Shown here: in pieces, positions 1 to 10,383 of the stretch | Layout: the number at the start of each line of letters is the position of its first letter | How positions within the stretch are numbered: the first letter of the stretch is position 1 | From: Liquorilactobacillus capillatus DSM 19910 | Lineage (GTDB): Bacteria; Bacillota; Bacilli; Lactobacillales; Lactobacillaceae | Assembly: GCF_001434915.1 (NCBI RefSeq) | Contig: NZ_AZEF01000002.1 | Span: forward strand, 1 to 64,000 | DNA: 64,000 bases | Reading direction: 5' to 3' | Position numbers and translations under genes: made by a program | The notes under the pieces: model-generated | Seen by the model: the letters and a program-made list of their open reading frames with translations, nothing else | Told to the model about the DNA's origin: nothing | The model's database searches: none

Positions 1-71
1 TGTCATTAGTAATAGAGAAATCTATTACCAACAACAGATATTGTAGAACCTAAAAATGAACAGGATAGAAC

Positions 72-1046
72 TTAGGAAACGGCATTGCTGACAAAGCGAC
101 GTAGCTCGGTACCTGTTTTATGATTGCTGAGAGCAACGAGCAGCTTGATACGAGCCTTTTGACCATTTAATCCTTGACAAAGAATTAAACCCATTTTTTC
201 AAGCTGAATGCCACCGCCAGTATAGTCGTAAATCTTTTGTGCAACACCATTGTAACAGCGTGAGACCAAAACAATGGGGATGTTAAGGTCAAGCAGTCGT
301 TGAATAGCTGCTAATGTTTGCGGAGGAACATTTCCTGCGCCCAATCCCTCAATAACCAGACCACGAGTTTTTTCGTTATCCAGTGCTGAGAAGAGCGTTC
401 CGTCCATGCCAGCGTAAGCCTTTAAGAGATAAACACCTTCAACAACATGGTCAATGTCACAAACTTCAGTTCGAATCAATTCTTGGAAATATTTAGCTTG
501 GTGTTGGGTAACAAGCCCAATTGGACCAAAGGTAGGAGTTCGGAATGTATCTACATTAGTAGTGTGCGTTTTAGTAACAAAACGCGCAGTATGAATTTCG
601 TCATTCATTGCGACAAGAACGCCTTTGCCGTAAGACTCAGTGGAAGCAGCAATTGAAATAGCATTTTGAAAATTGTATAGTCCATCTGATCCTACTTCAT
701 TCGAAGAACGCATAGCTCCTGTCAAGACGACTGGAATCGTATTAGGAAGTGTCAAGTCAAGAAAATATGCAGTCTCTTCCAAGGTATCTGTTCCATGGGT
801 AATAACTACTCCATCAATCCCCTGGTCAATAGCAAGCATAATTCTCTGTTTAAGGGTAAGCATGACTTGGGGTGTGATATGTGGGGAAGGCAGGTTGAAA
901 AGATTATCAGTAATTAAATTAATTTGTCCTTTTAAAATTATTTGTTCTTTAGCAATAGGGTTCTCATTGTTAGGAACGACCTCGCCGTTCTCATTTTGGG
1001 ACATTGAAATAGTTCCACCAGTGTGGATCGCCAAAATTGTTTTCAT
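72..1046 (-). CDS. ansA: L-asparaginase, cytoplasmic type I-like
   Basis: Hydrolyses L-asparagine to aspartate and ammonia. The 324-residue product is the usual size for the family. The first catalytic threonine lies in HTGGTIS (T12), and the second Thr-Asp pair is in THGTDTLEE (T86-D87), followed by a TGAMR motif. There is no signal peptide, which points to a cytoplasmic enzyme. An ATG 39 bases further upstream is possible, but the start at 1046 is preferred because GGAGG sits 8 bases before it and the product then begins directly with the first beta strand (MKTILAIHTGGT). It is divergent from the PRD regulator, with about 310 bases between them. Confidence 0.93.
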   Translation of the reverse strand: MKTILAIHTGGTISMSQNENGEVVPNNENPIAKEQIILKGQINLITDNLFNLPSPHITPQVMLTLKQRIMLAIDQGIDGVVITHGTDTLEETAYFLDLTLPNTIPVVLTGAMRSSNEVGSDGLYNFQNAISIAASTESYGKGVLVAMNDEIHTARFVTKTHTTNVDTFRTPTFGPIGLVTQHQAKYFQELIRTEVCDIDHVVEGVYLLKAYAGMDGTLFSALDNEKTRGLVIEGLGAGNVPPQTLAAIQRLLDLNIPIVLVSRCYNGVAQKIYDYTGGGIQLEKMGLILCQGLNGQKARIKLLVALSNHKTGTELRRFVSNAVS

Positions 1047-1355
1047 ATTTTCTAACCTCCGGGAAATAATAGGACTGCCCTTCATAATAACCCGAATACA
1101 GTTTTTTTTAAAGGGTTGGACGAGGCTTAGAAAGAATATTTGTGAAACATACTTAATAGTCAGTTATTAGTAGTTTAGCTAAATCAACGAAGACATAATA
1201 AACCTATTTTATGTTAAAATCGGTTTATTGTATTATTATAAGAAATATCTAATAGAATAATATAGATAAAATTAATGATTTTTAGAGATTTTAGAAAATA
1301 TGATGTTAACAATAGTTAAAAAGCTCTTGATTTTTTTAGAAGGGAAGATGACATT
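1047..1355. promoter_or_regulatory. Divergent intergenic region with hairpin/operator-like inverted repeat
   Basis: This 309-base AT-rich gap separates the divergent ansA and PRD-regulator genes. An inverted repeat lies at 1197-1229: outer arms AATAAACC and GGTTTATT, then a T/C mismatch, then inner arms ATTTT and AAAAT around a 5-base loop. It could be an operator or an RNA hairpin. No sigma-A promoter is clear enough to call. AAGGGAAG at 1340-1347 is the ribosome binding site of the downstream gene. Confidence 0.5.
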
Positions 1356-3260
1356 ATGATTTCCGGACGCCAACGTCGAATATTATTAGCTCTAAGTAGT
1401 AAGCAGTTTGTTACCAGTGAGTGGATCGCTAAAGAACTTAACCTTAGTAGTCGAACTGTGCGTGATGAAATTCATCGGATGAACACCATTTCACCAACGT
1501 CGTTCAAGATAACTTCTGTTAGAGGAAAAGGGTACCAATTACAGGAGTACGAACCAGCATATCTAAACAAACTAAGTCAAAATACTGAGACGATAATGAG
1601 TTATGATTTTTCTGTTCAGAAAAATCGGATTACGTATTTGTTAAAAAAACTATTATTAGCAGATGGGTACTTAAAACTTGATGTTCTTGCAGATGAAATG
1701 TATGTATCAAAGTCAACTATTCAAAACGACCTAAAAAAAGTTAGAGCAATACTGCTGCAAGAGAAGTTACAGTTGCTGAATAGACCTTATTATGGAATGG
1801 CAGTCAATGGAAAAGAGTATGATAAAAGGCTGTGTTTAAGTAAATATGTTTATCAGGATACACAGCCTTTTGACCAATTAAATCGTCATTGGCAATTTGA
1901 CCGTGAATCTTTTAAAAAAATCAAGGAAATTATTCTAACTCAAGCAGAATTTTATCATGTGGCGTTTTCAGATGTAGCATTAGAAAATCTAGCTGTGCAT
2001 ATTGCGATCGCATGTGAGCGCATCAAACAAGGAAAATTAATTGATGTACTACCTGGACATTTAAGTGGTAAATATTCATTTGAACGGAAACTAGCTAGTG
2101 AAATAATTAAACATATCGAGACGTATACTTGTTTAGTTTTCCCTTATACAGAATTAGAGTATGTTGTTGTGCAGCTGTTGGGGACTAAGTTGATTTATGG
2201 TGACGATATTTTTAATAAGAGTGAGTTCAAAGAAGCACAGCATCTGGTGCAAGTAATTATTGAAAAGCTGCATTTAAAATTTGGCTGGGATTTTTCAAAT
2301 AATAAGGATTTTAAACAGGCATTAACATTGCACTTAAGAACTACTTTAAATCGTTTGCGTTATGGAATGAGTATTAGAAACCCATTAAAAAGTGAAATCA
2401 AGCAAAAATACTGGGCAGCTTTTGAAGGAGCTGTTATAGCTGGGCAATGCGTTAAAGAAGTGACAGGGGTAGTTGTTAATGAAGATGAAGCAGCCTATAT
2501 TGCAATCCATATTGAATCTGTATTGCAGCAACAAGTTAAAGGCCATGAGGAGTTTAAGAAAAGGATCCTTGTAGTCTGTACTTCAGGCTTGGGTAGTGCA
2601 AAATTGATCAGTATTAAACTGGAGCGGTTATTAGGATCGAGCTTAGAAATCATTTCAACGATCAGTTACTACCAATTACTTAAACAGGATCTAACTAAAA
2701 TTGATCTGATTATTAGTACTATCCCACTTGAAGAACAACTACCAGTACCGGTTTATGTTTTAGACGAATTTTTGAATGAGCAGGATGTATACGCTATAAA
2801 AAAATTAGTTTTAACTGCAACAGGTATAAAAGATACTTTTCTAGACAGCAAGCATATTTTTATTCAGCAAAAGTTTAGTAATAAAAGAGAGGTCCTGCAC
2901 TTTTTAAGTAACCAGTTGATATCACAGCATTTAGTAGAAAAAGATTATGAGAACTTATTATTGCAGAGGGAGTCCTTTGCGTCTACGTACTTTGGAAACT
3001 TAACAGCTATCCCTCATCCAGTGCATATGGTTACTAAAAAGACTTTTTGGACGATTTGCACCTTAGAGCGGCCGTTAACCTGGGATAAAGCAGGACATCA
3101 AGTGCAATTTATTTGCCTCATGAATATAAAAAAAGGCGAAAAGAATAATTTAGAACAGATGTACCAGCGGCTTTTGGCTTTTCTAGAAGATAAGGAACTG
3201 GTGAGGAAAGTGGTTAAGGCAAACACTAAGAGTGAGGTAATCAAGCTGCTGGGTGAGTAA
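1356..3260 (+). CDS. PRD-domain transcriptional activator, LicR/CelR type, with EIIB- and EIIA-like domains
   Basis: A 634-residue regulator. Order of parts: an N-terminal winged helix (about residues 5-60), a second HTH/Mga-like segment (about 90-140), two PTS regulation domains (about 180-400) with conserved histidines in LAVHIA and AAYIAIHIES, an EIIB-Gat-like domain with the P-loop Cys in VVCTSGLG (about 405-490), and an EIIA-like C-terminus with the likely phospho-His in AIPHPVHM. Proteins of this family are activators switched by phosphorylation through HPr and a cognate EIIB. It lies directly upstream of the cellobiose-type PTS operon, which is its likely target through the palindrome at 3545. 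The ribosome binding site is AAGGGAAG, 8 bases before ATG. Confidence 0.9.
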   Translation: MISGRQRRILLALSSKQFVTSEWIAKELNLSSRTVRDEIHRMNTISPTSFKITSVRGKGYQLQEYEPAYLNKLSQNTETIMSYDFSVQKNRITYLLKKLLLADGYLKLDVLADEMYVSKSTIQNDLKKVRAILLQEKLQLLNRPYYGMAVNGKEYDKRLCLSKYVYQDTQPFDQLNRHWQFDRESFKKIKEIILTQAEFYHVAFSDVALENLAVHIAIACERIKQGKLIDVLPGHLSGKYSFERKLASEIIKHIETYTCLVFPYTELEYVVVQLLGTKLIYGDDIFNKSEFKEAQHLVQVIIEKLHLKFGWDFSNNKDFKQALTLHLRTTLNRLRYGMSIRNPLKSEIKQKYWAAFEGAVIAGQCVKEVTGVVVNEDEAAYIAIHIESVLQQQVKGHEEFKKRILVVCTSGLGSAKLISIKLERLLGSSLEIISTISYYQLLKQDLTKIDLIISTIPLEEQLPVPVYVLDEFLNEQDVYAIKKLVLTATGIKDTFLDSKHIFIQQKFSNKREVLHFLSNQLISQHLVEKDYENLLLQRESFASTYFGNLTAIPHPVHMVTKKTFWTICTLERPLTWDKAGHQVQFICLMNIKKGEKNNLEQMYQRLLAFLEDKELVRKVVKANTKSEVIKLLGE

Positions 3261-3544
3261 TATTAGGAGTTGGGAGAGAATGATTATAGAGTACTTAATC
3301 GTAGGATTATCAAGTTAATGGAAAAACTAAATTGGATAAGGCAAGTTTGATATAAAAATGAAAGCATGATGTAAGTCGGTAAAATTTGAGTCTTGATCCT
3401 AAAGATAGACATGGTGAGTGCTATAGGTAGCTCGAAGTGAGCCACAAGTCTGGTCCAACTTTGTGGAAGATGTTTGTACCCACACAACAAGAAGCTGTGA
3501 TCAAAACTTAACTTTTACTTTATCACCTCTAACTAGGTACAACC

Positions 3545-3566
3545 TTTTCCGTTATATAACGGAAAA
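3545..3566. promoter_or_regulatory. Perfect 22-bp palindrome, CelR-box-like operator
   Basis: The sequence is TTTTCC-N10-GGAAAA and is fully self-complementary over 22 bases, with centre GTTATATAAC. From memory, the CelR box reported for streptococcal cellobiose operons has the same TTTCC-N10-GGAAA architecture. It sits 88 bases upstream of the EIIB start and just upstream of a cre-like site, as expected for an activator site of the preceding PRD regulator. Confidence 0.7.
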
Positions 3567-3578
3567 ATAACAAGTTTA

Positions 3579-3600
3579 AGATAAAGCGCTTTCCTATTAT
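3579..3600 (+). promoter_or_regulatory. cre-like CcpA site overlapping a weak promoter
   Basis: ATAAAGCGCTTTCC resembles the catabolite response element consensus (WTGNAANCGNWNNCW) around a palindromic AAAGCGCTTT core. It is followed at once by TATTAT (3595-3600), a plausible -10 box with no good -35, which is typical of an activator-dependent promoter. Glucose repression of the cellobiose operon is inferred. Confidence 0.55.
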
Positions 3601-3653
3601 AGTTAAGTTGTTGGTTGTTACTAATAATTTATAACAGACAGGAGTGTATGAAG

Positions 3654-3965
3654 ATGAAAAAAGTTATGTTGATTTGTTCCGGTGGTATGAGTACGAGTTT
3701 GTTAGCGTCAAAGGTTAAAAAACTGGCGGAAGAAAAAGGGTTGGACTTAGATATATTCGCAATTGCAGCGCAAGAAACAGATGAAGAACTTGAAAAGCAA
3801 AAATTAGATCTTATTCTTTTAGGACCACAAATTGCATTTATGAAGAAACAAATTCAAGGTAAGGTAGCAGACACTGGAATTCCAATTGACTCAATTGACC
3901 GAATTAGTTATGGCATGATGGATGCTAAAAAAGTACTCGAACAAATTCAAGGGTATTTTAAGTAA
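3654..3965 (+). CDS. PTS lactose/cellobiose-family EIIB component
   Basis: A 103-residue cytoplasmic phosphocarrier that passes phosphate from EIIA to the incoming sugar. The phospho-cysteine is C8 in LICSGGMST, the EIIB-cellobiose P-loop signature. Start choice: an ATG at 3648 lies only 3 bases after GGAG, whereas 3654 has a 9-base spacing and gives the standard MKKVMLICSGG terminus. It is the first gene of an operon ordered EIIB, EIIC, GH1 and EIIA. Confidence 0.92.
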   Translation: MKKVMLICSGGMSTSLLASKVKKLAEEKGLDLDIFAIAAQETDEELEKQKLDLILLGPQIAFMKKQIQGKVADTGIPIDSIDRISYGMMDAKKVLEQIQGYFK

Positions 3966-4001
3966 CTAAAGTAACACTGAGCCTAAGAAGGAGGAACATT
4001 T

Positions 4002-5309
4002 ATGGATAAGTTTACTGAAAAACTAGAGAGTCTCTTGGGACCACTAGTTGAGAAAATCAATTCTAATCGTTATATTAACGCGATTAAGGATGGTTTCTTC
4101 GGTGCAATGTCATTATTGATTATCGGTTCATTTTTTGCTTTACTAGCTAATATTCCTATTACAGGTTATGCAGCATTTATGACTTCCATTTTTGGCAAAG
4201 GATGGAGTGATTTTTTCAACGTACCATTTAATATTTCAATGAATATTATGACATTATACGTTGTTATTTCAATGGCACGTAGTTTGGGTAAGACTTATAA
4301 ACTGAATAGTATTGAATGTATTACTTCAGCCTTAGCCGGCTTTTTAGTTCTAACGCCACAACTTGCGTTAAAAGGAGCAAGTGGTCTAACTGGGATCCCA
4401 ACTGAAAATTTGAGTTCTAAAGGGCTATTTGTAGGGATGATTACAGCTGTTCTAGCTGTTGAAATAGTTCGCTTTTTTGAAAATCGCGGTTGGAAAATTA
4501 AGATGCCCGATTCTGTTCCAGCAAATGTTGCGACCTCATTTTCGTCTTTGATCCCAACCTTAATGGTTATTATTATCTTTAATATAATTCGTGCAGTATT
4601 TACATTGACATCTTTTGATACAGTTCAGACTTTGATCTACCATTACTTGCAGATTCCACTTCAAAGTTTAGGTAGCTCATTACCAGCAATTCTTTTATTA
4701 ACTGTTTTTGAAGTTTTACTCTGGAGTGTTGGTATTCATGGGTCTTCAATTGTTGGTAATGTGATGTTTCCCATCTGGATTACTGCAACAGCTGAAAATG
4801 CAAAGGCTTACGCCGCTGGACAACCCTTACCACATATATTCGTAAATGAATTCTACTCTAATTTTATGAAAATCGGTGGTTTTGGAGCAACTTTGGGACT
4901 AGCTATTTTACTTTTCTTTTTTGCTAAATCAAAACAATATAAAGTACTGGGACGGTTAGCTCTTGCGCCAGGAATTTTCCAGATTAATGAGCCACTGATC
5001 TTTGGGATGCCGATTATGTTAAACCCGGTTATGTTAATTCCATTTTTAATCACACCTATCGTGATGGCATTAATGACTTATGTTGCCATGGCAACCGGGA
5101 TCGTCCCCTATGCTAATGGGACGATGCTGCCGTGGACGACGCCACCAGTTGTTTCAGGGTTCTTACTTAGTGGTTGGCGTGGAGCAGCTCTGAATGTTGT
5201 TCAGATATTTGTTTCAATGGCGATCTATTATCCATTCTTCAAAGTTCAGGATAATATTGAATTTCAAAAAGAACAAGGACAAGCAGAAGCAGAAGCTAAG
5301 GAGGCTTAA
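4002..5309 (+). CDS. celB: PTS cellobiose/beta-glucoside EIIC permease
   Basis: A 435-residue polytopic membrane protein of the lactose/cellobiose PTS family, with roughly eight to ten hydrophobic segments. Typical family stretches are present, such as SVGIHGSSIVGN and the EPLIFGMPIMLNP loop near residue 330. It translocates and phosphorylates a beta-glucoside together with the EIIB just upstream and the EIIA two genes downstream. GAAGGAGG precedes the ATG. The C-terminal coding sequence contains the ribosome binding site of the next gene. Confidence 0.93.
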   Translation: MDKFTEKLESLLGPLVEKINSNRYINAIKDGFFGAMSLLIIGSFFALLANIPITGYAAFMTSIFGKGWSDFFNVPFNISMNIMTLYVVISMARSLGKTYKLNSIECITSALAGFLVLTPQLALKGASGLTGIPTENLSSKGLFVGMITAVLAVEIVRFFENRGWKIKMPDSVPANVATSFSSLIPTLMVIIIFNIIRAVFTLTSFDTVQTLIYHYLQIPLQSLGSSLPAILLLTVFEVLLWSVGIHGSSIVGNVMFPIWITATAENAKAYAAGQPLPHIFVNEFYSNFMKIGGFGATLGLAILLFFFAKSKQYKVLGRLALAPGIFQINEPLIFGMPIMLNPVMLIPFLITPIVMALMTYVAMATGIVPYANGTMLPWTTPPVVSGFLLSGWRGAALNVVQIFVSMAIYYPFFKVQDNIEFQKEQGQAEAEAKEA

Positions 5310-6704
<1,395 letters not shown>

Positions 6705-6754
6705 GAAATATGTTTAGCTAAGTGAAAGAAGATAATAGAAAGGAGTGTTGGGTT

Positions 6755-7078
6755 TTGGGAGAGAAAGTAGATGAAAATGAACAGGTATGTTTTGAAATTA
6801 TTAGTAATGCCGGAACTGCTAAGAGTTTAGCGATGGAAGCATTCTATGCAGCGAAAGAGAAAGACTATGAGAGTGCGAACTTAAAGTTGAAAGAAGCAAA
6901 TAGCTACTATGTACAGGCACATAAAACACATGCATCATTAGTCCAAAAAGAAGCAGAAGGAGATCATGTAAAATTATCATTATTACTTGTCCATGCAGAA
7001 AGTCAGCTAATGAGTACAGAAACAATTTATCAGTTAGTTGTGGAAATGATAGAGATGTATAAAGAGTTTAGAAAATAG
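6755..7078 (+). CDS. PTS lactose/cellobiose-family EIIA component
   Basis: A 107-residue helical EIIA. The likely phospho-histidine is H56 in QAHKTHASLVQ, and the second conserved block reads LLLVHAESQLM, where VHAQDHLM is usual. Start choice: AAAGGAG at 6739-6745 is 9 bases before a TTG at 6755, and this start gives the normal family length. An in-frame GTG at 6722 has no ribosome binding site. It is the last gene of the cellobiose PTS operon and is followed by a terminator. Confidence 0.88.
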   Translation: MGEKVDENEQVCFEIISNAGTAKSLAMEAFYAAKEKDYESANLKLKEANSYYVQAHKTHASLVQKEAEGDHVKLSLLLVHAESQLMSTETIYQLVVEMIEMYKEFRK

Positions 7079-7105
7079 TTTTCAAGGAAATAAAAAATGA
7101 AGCCT

Positions 7106-7153
7106 AAAAAGAGCGGTTGCGATGGTGTTTACTTCCCAAAGTGGCCGCCTTTT
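7106..7153 (+). terminator. Probable terminator of the cellobiose PTS operon
   Basis: An eight-pair stem, GCGGTTGC (7113-7120) with GTGGCCGC (7141-7148), includes three G-U pairs. It is flanked by AAAAG and CTTTT arms with one bulged base. The U-run is short, so termination may be partial. Confidence 0.5.
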
Positions 7154-7191
7154 AATTAAATATTAAAAATATAGGAGTTAAAAAAGTAAGC

Positions 7192-8433
7192 ATGGAAAAT
7201 GATCGCAGTAAAAAAAGTTTTAAAAGTGCTATTCTTTCAATCGCATTAATGCTGATGTCAGCGCAAGTTATCTATCCAGTCTTACCACAAATGAAGCAGT
7301 ATTTTACTAGATTTTCTGCAGCTCAGGTTGAAACATTAATGACGATTCCAAGCTTAGGAATATTGCTTGCGATTACCCTGAGCGAAATTATTATCCAACG
7401 CTTTGGCCGTCAAAGGGTAATTATAGGGGGACTGTTATTAACCTTGTTTTGCGGTGTCTTACCACTGCTAATAAGTAATTATTTCGTTATTTTAGGTGCT
7501 CGTTTTTGCTTTGGGGTAGGAGTAGGTGTTTTCAATGCTTTGTCAATCAGTTTGATTACAGAATTTTATCGTGGCGGAGAACGAGCACAATTGTTAGGGT
7601 ATCAAAATAGTGTTCAAAACTTTGGAGCGGCACTACTTTCACTACTTGTTGGATGGTTGTTGACTATTCAATGGAAACTTGTTTTTGCAGTATACCTGAT
7701 AGCAGTTATCCCCTTGATACTTGTTTTGCTTTATGGTCAAGGTTTTGAACGTAGTTCGAAGGTAGTTGGTAAACAAAGGTGCAACTGGCAAGTAGTTTTA
7801 TATGGTATATATTTACTGATCATCTATGCATTTTACACAATAATGCAAGTTAAACTTTCGCAACTTATCGTACACAAAGGACTAGGGAACACCAGTATAG
7901 CGGCAGCTATTTTAAGTTCGATTTCAATTGTATCAGTTGTGGTCGGTCTCGTTTACGCACCGATATTTAGCCTCTTTCGCCGTTATCTAATTCCAATAAG
8001 CCTTTTGGGAATGGGCAGTGGCTTTATCGTTATTAAGATAAGCTATTCATTATTTAGTTTAGCATTAGGGGTTATTTTGACCGGAATCTTTTTTGCGTTA
8101 CTTATCCCAGCCATTTATGGTCAAGCAGCAGAACTTAGTCCCGCGAATTCTGATGGGCTGACAACTACGATCTTACTGGTAGGTGTCAACTTAGGAATTT
8201 TTCTCTCACCATTGATTGCAGGTCGCCTTGCACAGACGCTGTTTGGTGATTCACCAGAGCAGGCAATTAAATTATCAATTATTATGTTTACTTTGTTAGG
8301 AGGAGGCCATCTACTAATAATATTTTTGAAAAATCAACTTAGTAGATTCACTTCTGGTTTGAAAAAGAGGTCTCTTATAAACGATTTGGATGGAGACAAC
8401 GGAGAAGGTCAGTGTTTAGAAAGGAAACGTTAA
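7192..8433 (+). CDS. MFS transporter
   Basis: A 413-residue protein with about 12 hydrophobic segments and MFS-like features: an LSEIIIQRFGRQRV loop after TM2 (equivalent to motif A) and ARFCFGVGVGVFNAL in TM4. GGAG lies 14 bases before ATG, which is rather far. The next gene, a GH31 glycosidase, begins 1 base after this gene's stop codon, so the two are almost certainly co-transcribed. The transporter may import the alpha-glycoside that the GH31 enzyme cleaves. The substrate cannot be read from sequence, and drug efflux is an alternative. Confidence 0.85.
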   Translation: MENDRSKKSFKSAILSIALMLMSAQVIYPVLPQMKQYFTRFSAAQVETLMTIPSLGILLAITLSEIIIQRFGRQRVIIGGLLLTLFCGVLPLLISNYFVILGARFCFGVGVGVFNALSISLITEFYRGGERAQLLGYQNSVQNFGAALLSLLVGWLLTIQWKLVFAVYLIAVIPLILVLLYGQGFERSSKVVGKQRCNWQVVLYGIYLLIIYAFYTIMQVKLSQLIVHKGLGNTSIAAAILSSISIVSVVVGLVYAPIFSLFRRYLIPISLLGMGSGFIVIKISYSLFSLALGVILTGIFFALLIPAIYGQAAELSPANSDGLTTTILLVGVNLGIFLSPLIAGRLAQTLFGDSPEQAIKLSIIMFTLLGGGHLLIIFLKNQLSRFTSGLKKRSLINDLDGDNGEGQCLERKR

Positions 8434-8434
8434 A

Positions 8435-9997
8435 ATGATGCAATATAAGGAAATTAAAATTAAGCTTAAAGAAAGAATAAAGATTCCTATCTTACAGGAA
8501 GAATATTGGTATGGCGGTTGTGTTATGGATGGAAGCAAGTATCCTTTTACTGCTAATGATGGTTATTCACTAGATTTAATTAACCTTGATACGGTTAATC
8601 AGGCAGCACCAGCTTTTTTATCAACTAAGGGTCGCGTAGTTTGGAGTAAACAACCTTTTAACTTAACAGTAAAGGGTAATCAGCTAGAAGTTATTGCTAA
8701 AAGTACGATTTATATGGATGAAAGTGGTCAGAATTTAAAGGATGCACAGGCTTTTCTTGCGCAACAGACTTTTTCACTAGGAACATTACCACCGCAAGCT
8801 TTTTTTCAAGTACCACAATGGAACACTTGGATTGAAGTTTTATATAATCAAAATCAAAATGACATTTTAAAGTACGCGCAAGGAATATTAGATCACCAGT
8901 TTCCTGCTGGAATTATGATTATTGATGATTCATGGGCAGAATATTGTGGACGGTGGGAGTTTTCAGAGCGTAAGTTTCCTGATCCTAAGCAAATGGTTGC
9001 TCAGTTACACAGCATGGGTTTTAAAGTAATGCTCTGGGTGTGCCCATTTATTACAGCAGACACAGTTGAATATCGTTATCTTTCAGAGAGTAATATGTTA
9101 TTGCGTCAAAAAGACGGTAAAATCGCTATAAGAGAATGGTGGAATGGGCATAGTGCAATTCTTGATTTAAGTAATCCAGCTGCATATAGCTGGTTGAAAG
9201 AGTCTTTAGTTGAGTTACAGAATAAATATCATATCGATGGCTTTAAGTTTGATGCTGGGGACCAGCGCTTTTATCGGAACGATGATATCTCATATATGAA
9301 ATTAACTGCCCAACAGCAAACTGAATTATGGGGGCAGTTTGGTGCCGAATTTCCATATAATGAGTTTCGCTCGAATTACCAAAATCAAGGTTGGCCTTTG
9401 ATCAATAGGCTTCAAGACAAAGCTTTTGAATGGGGGAAAGATGGTTTAGCAGATTTAATACCGCATACCCTAGCACAAGGGTTGCTAGGATATTACTTTA
9501 ATTGTCCGGATATGATTGGTGGAGGTGACTACTTCAGTTTTCGGGATAAGCAAGAACTGGATCAGGAATTAATTGTTCGTTTTGCACAATGCTCAGCTTT
9601 AATGGCTATGATGCAATTCTCCGTTGCACCTTGGCGAGTATTAGATCAAGAACATCTAAAAGTTTGTAAAGCTGCAGCTGATTTGCATATTGAATATGCA
9701 GATTATATTTTACAATTAGCTCGATATGCGGCTGAAAAAGGTGAACCAATAACACGCCCCATGAGTTATGATCACCCCCAAACTCCGATCAAATTTTTGA
9801 AAACACAGTTTAAATTGGGAGAAGATCTACTGGCAGCTCCGGTATTAGAAAAAGGGGCATCAGAAAAAGAGATTTATTTTCCTGCTGGAAAATGGCAAGC
9901 AATTAGTGACAATAAGGAGATTATTACAGGACCGATAGTTAAAAAGGTTCCCGTTAACTTGGCATCTTTACCTGCATATAAACGTATTACAGAGTAA
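8435..9997 (+). CDS. GH31 family glycosidase, MYORG-like subgroup
   Basis: A 520-residue cytoplasmic retaining alpha-glycosidase. The nucleophile is D273 in IDGFKFDAGD, and upstream blocks IIDDSWAEYCG and GFKVMLWVCPF are GH31 signatures. The acid/base is probably D336 in EWGKDGL. The block YYFNCPDMIGGGD resembles the subgroup that includes human MYORG, for which an alpha-galactosidase activity has been described; that makes alpha-galactosidase or alpha-glucosidase activity plausible, but this is inference. There is no signal peptide. AAAGGA overlaps the end of the MFS gene, which implies translational coupling. Confidence 0.85.
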   Translation: MMQYKEIKIKLKERIKIPILQEEYWYGGCVMDGSKYPFTANDGYSLDLINLDTVNQAAPAFLSTKGRVVWSKQPFNLTVKGNQLEVIAKSTIYMDESGQNLKDAQAFLAQQTFSLGTLPPQAFFQVPQWNTWIEVLYNQNQNDILKYAQGILDHQFPAGIMIIDDSWAEYCGRWEFSERKFPDPKQMVAQLHSMGFKVMLWVCPFITADTVEYRYLSESNMLLRQKDGKIAIREWWNGHSAILDLSNPAAYSWLKESLVELQNKYHIDGFKFDAGDQRFYRNDDISYMKLTAQQQTELWGQFGAEFPYNEFRSNYQNQGWPLINRLQDKAFEWGKDGLADLIPHTLAQGLLGYYFNCPDMIGGGDYFSFRDKQELDQELIVRFAQCSALMAMMQFSVAPWRVLDQEHLKVCKAAADLHIEYADYILQLARYAAEKGEPITRPMSYDHPQTPIKFLKTQFKLGEDLLAAPVLEKGASEKEIYFPAGKWQAISDNKEIITGPIVKKVPVNLASLPAYKRITE

Positions 9998-10353
9998 TTT
10001 ATGCAGAATTATTTTAATAAGATAACGATGTAGGCACTCCTTTTGATAGATGATATAGTAAAAAAAACGATTGTCCACCCTGAGATACCAAGGTAAAATA
10101 TTAGAGCTTTGGTGACCCGCTATTAAGCACATTAGCTGGGTATGATATATTATAAGAAAGTGACTAAGTCGAGTAAACTTAAGTAGAAACTTAAAATTAT
10201 GAAAATAATGAATTCATAATAATGGGTAAGTGGTAGTCTTGACTTATGACATACTTTTATATGGAATACACAAGAGGATTAGGTTGCAGTTTGATATTTG
10301 AACTGATCCTTTTAGGTTTATATATTCTCTATCTTCGAGGGGAGCGTTAGCTT
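9998..10353. other. Intergenic region upstream of yitT containing a 34-codon ORF
   Basis: A long gap without a clear gene. It holds an ORF from ATG 10246 to TAG 10350 that encodes 34 residues with a hydrophobic stretch ending in LRGER. This ORF is in frame with yitT and separated from its apparent start only by the TAG and one codon. Its own ribosome binding site is poor. A hairpin-capable repeat, AGGATTAG (10275-10282) with CTGATCCT (10303-10310), is followed by a short T-run and may act as an attenuator. No strong promoter was recognised. Confidence 0.4.
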
Positions 10354-10383
10354 ATAGCACGTTACAGAGATTTATTTTATATT

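Noticed and set aside
10-27. Small hairpin TAATAGA-GAAA-TCTATTA near the left edge as a terminator of ansA
   Set aside because: The stem is short, AT-only apart from one pair, and has no T-run on the minus strand.
447-1170. Plus-strand ORFs opposite ansA
   Set aside because: They are antisense shadows of a well-supported asparaginase gene, with no ribosome binding sites or family features.
3284-3490. Minus-strand ORF of 68 codons between the PRD regulator and the EIIB gene
   Set aside because: It has no ribosome binding site, no recognisable domain, and lies in the AT-rich upstream region of the PTS operon.
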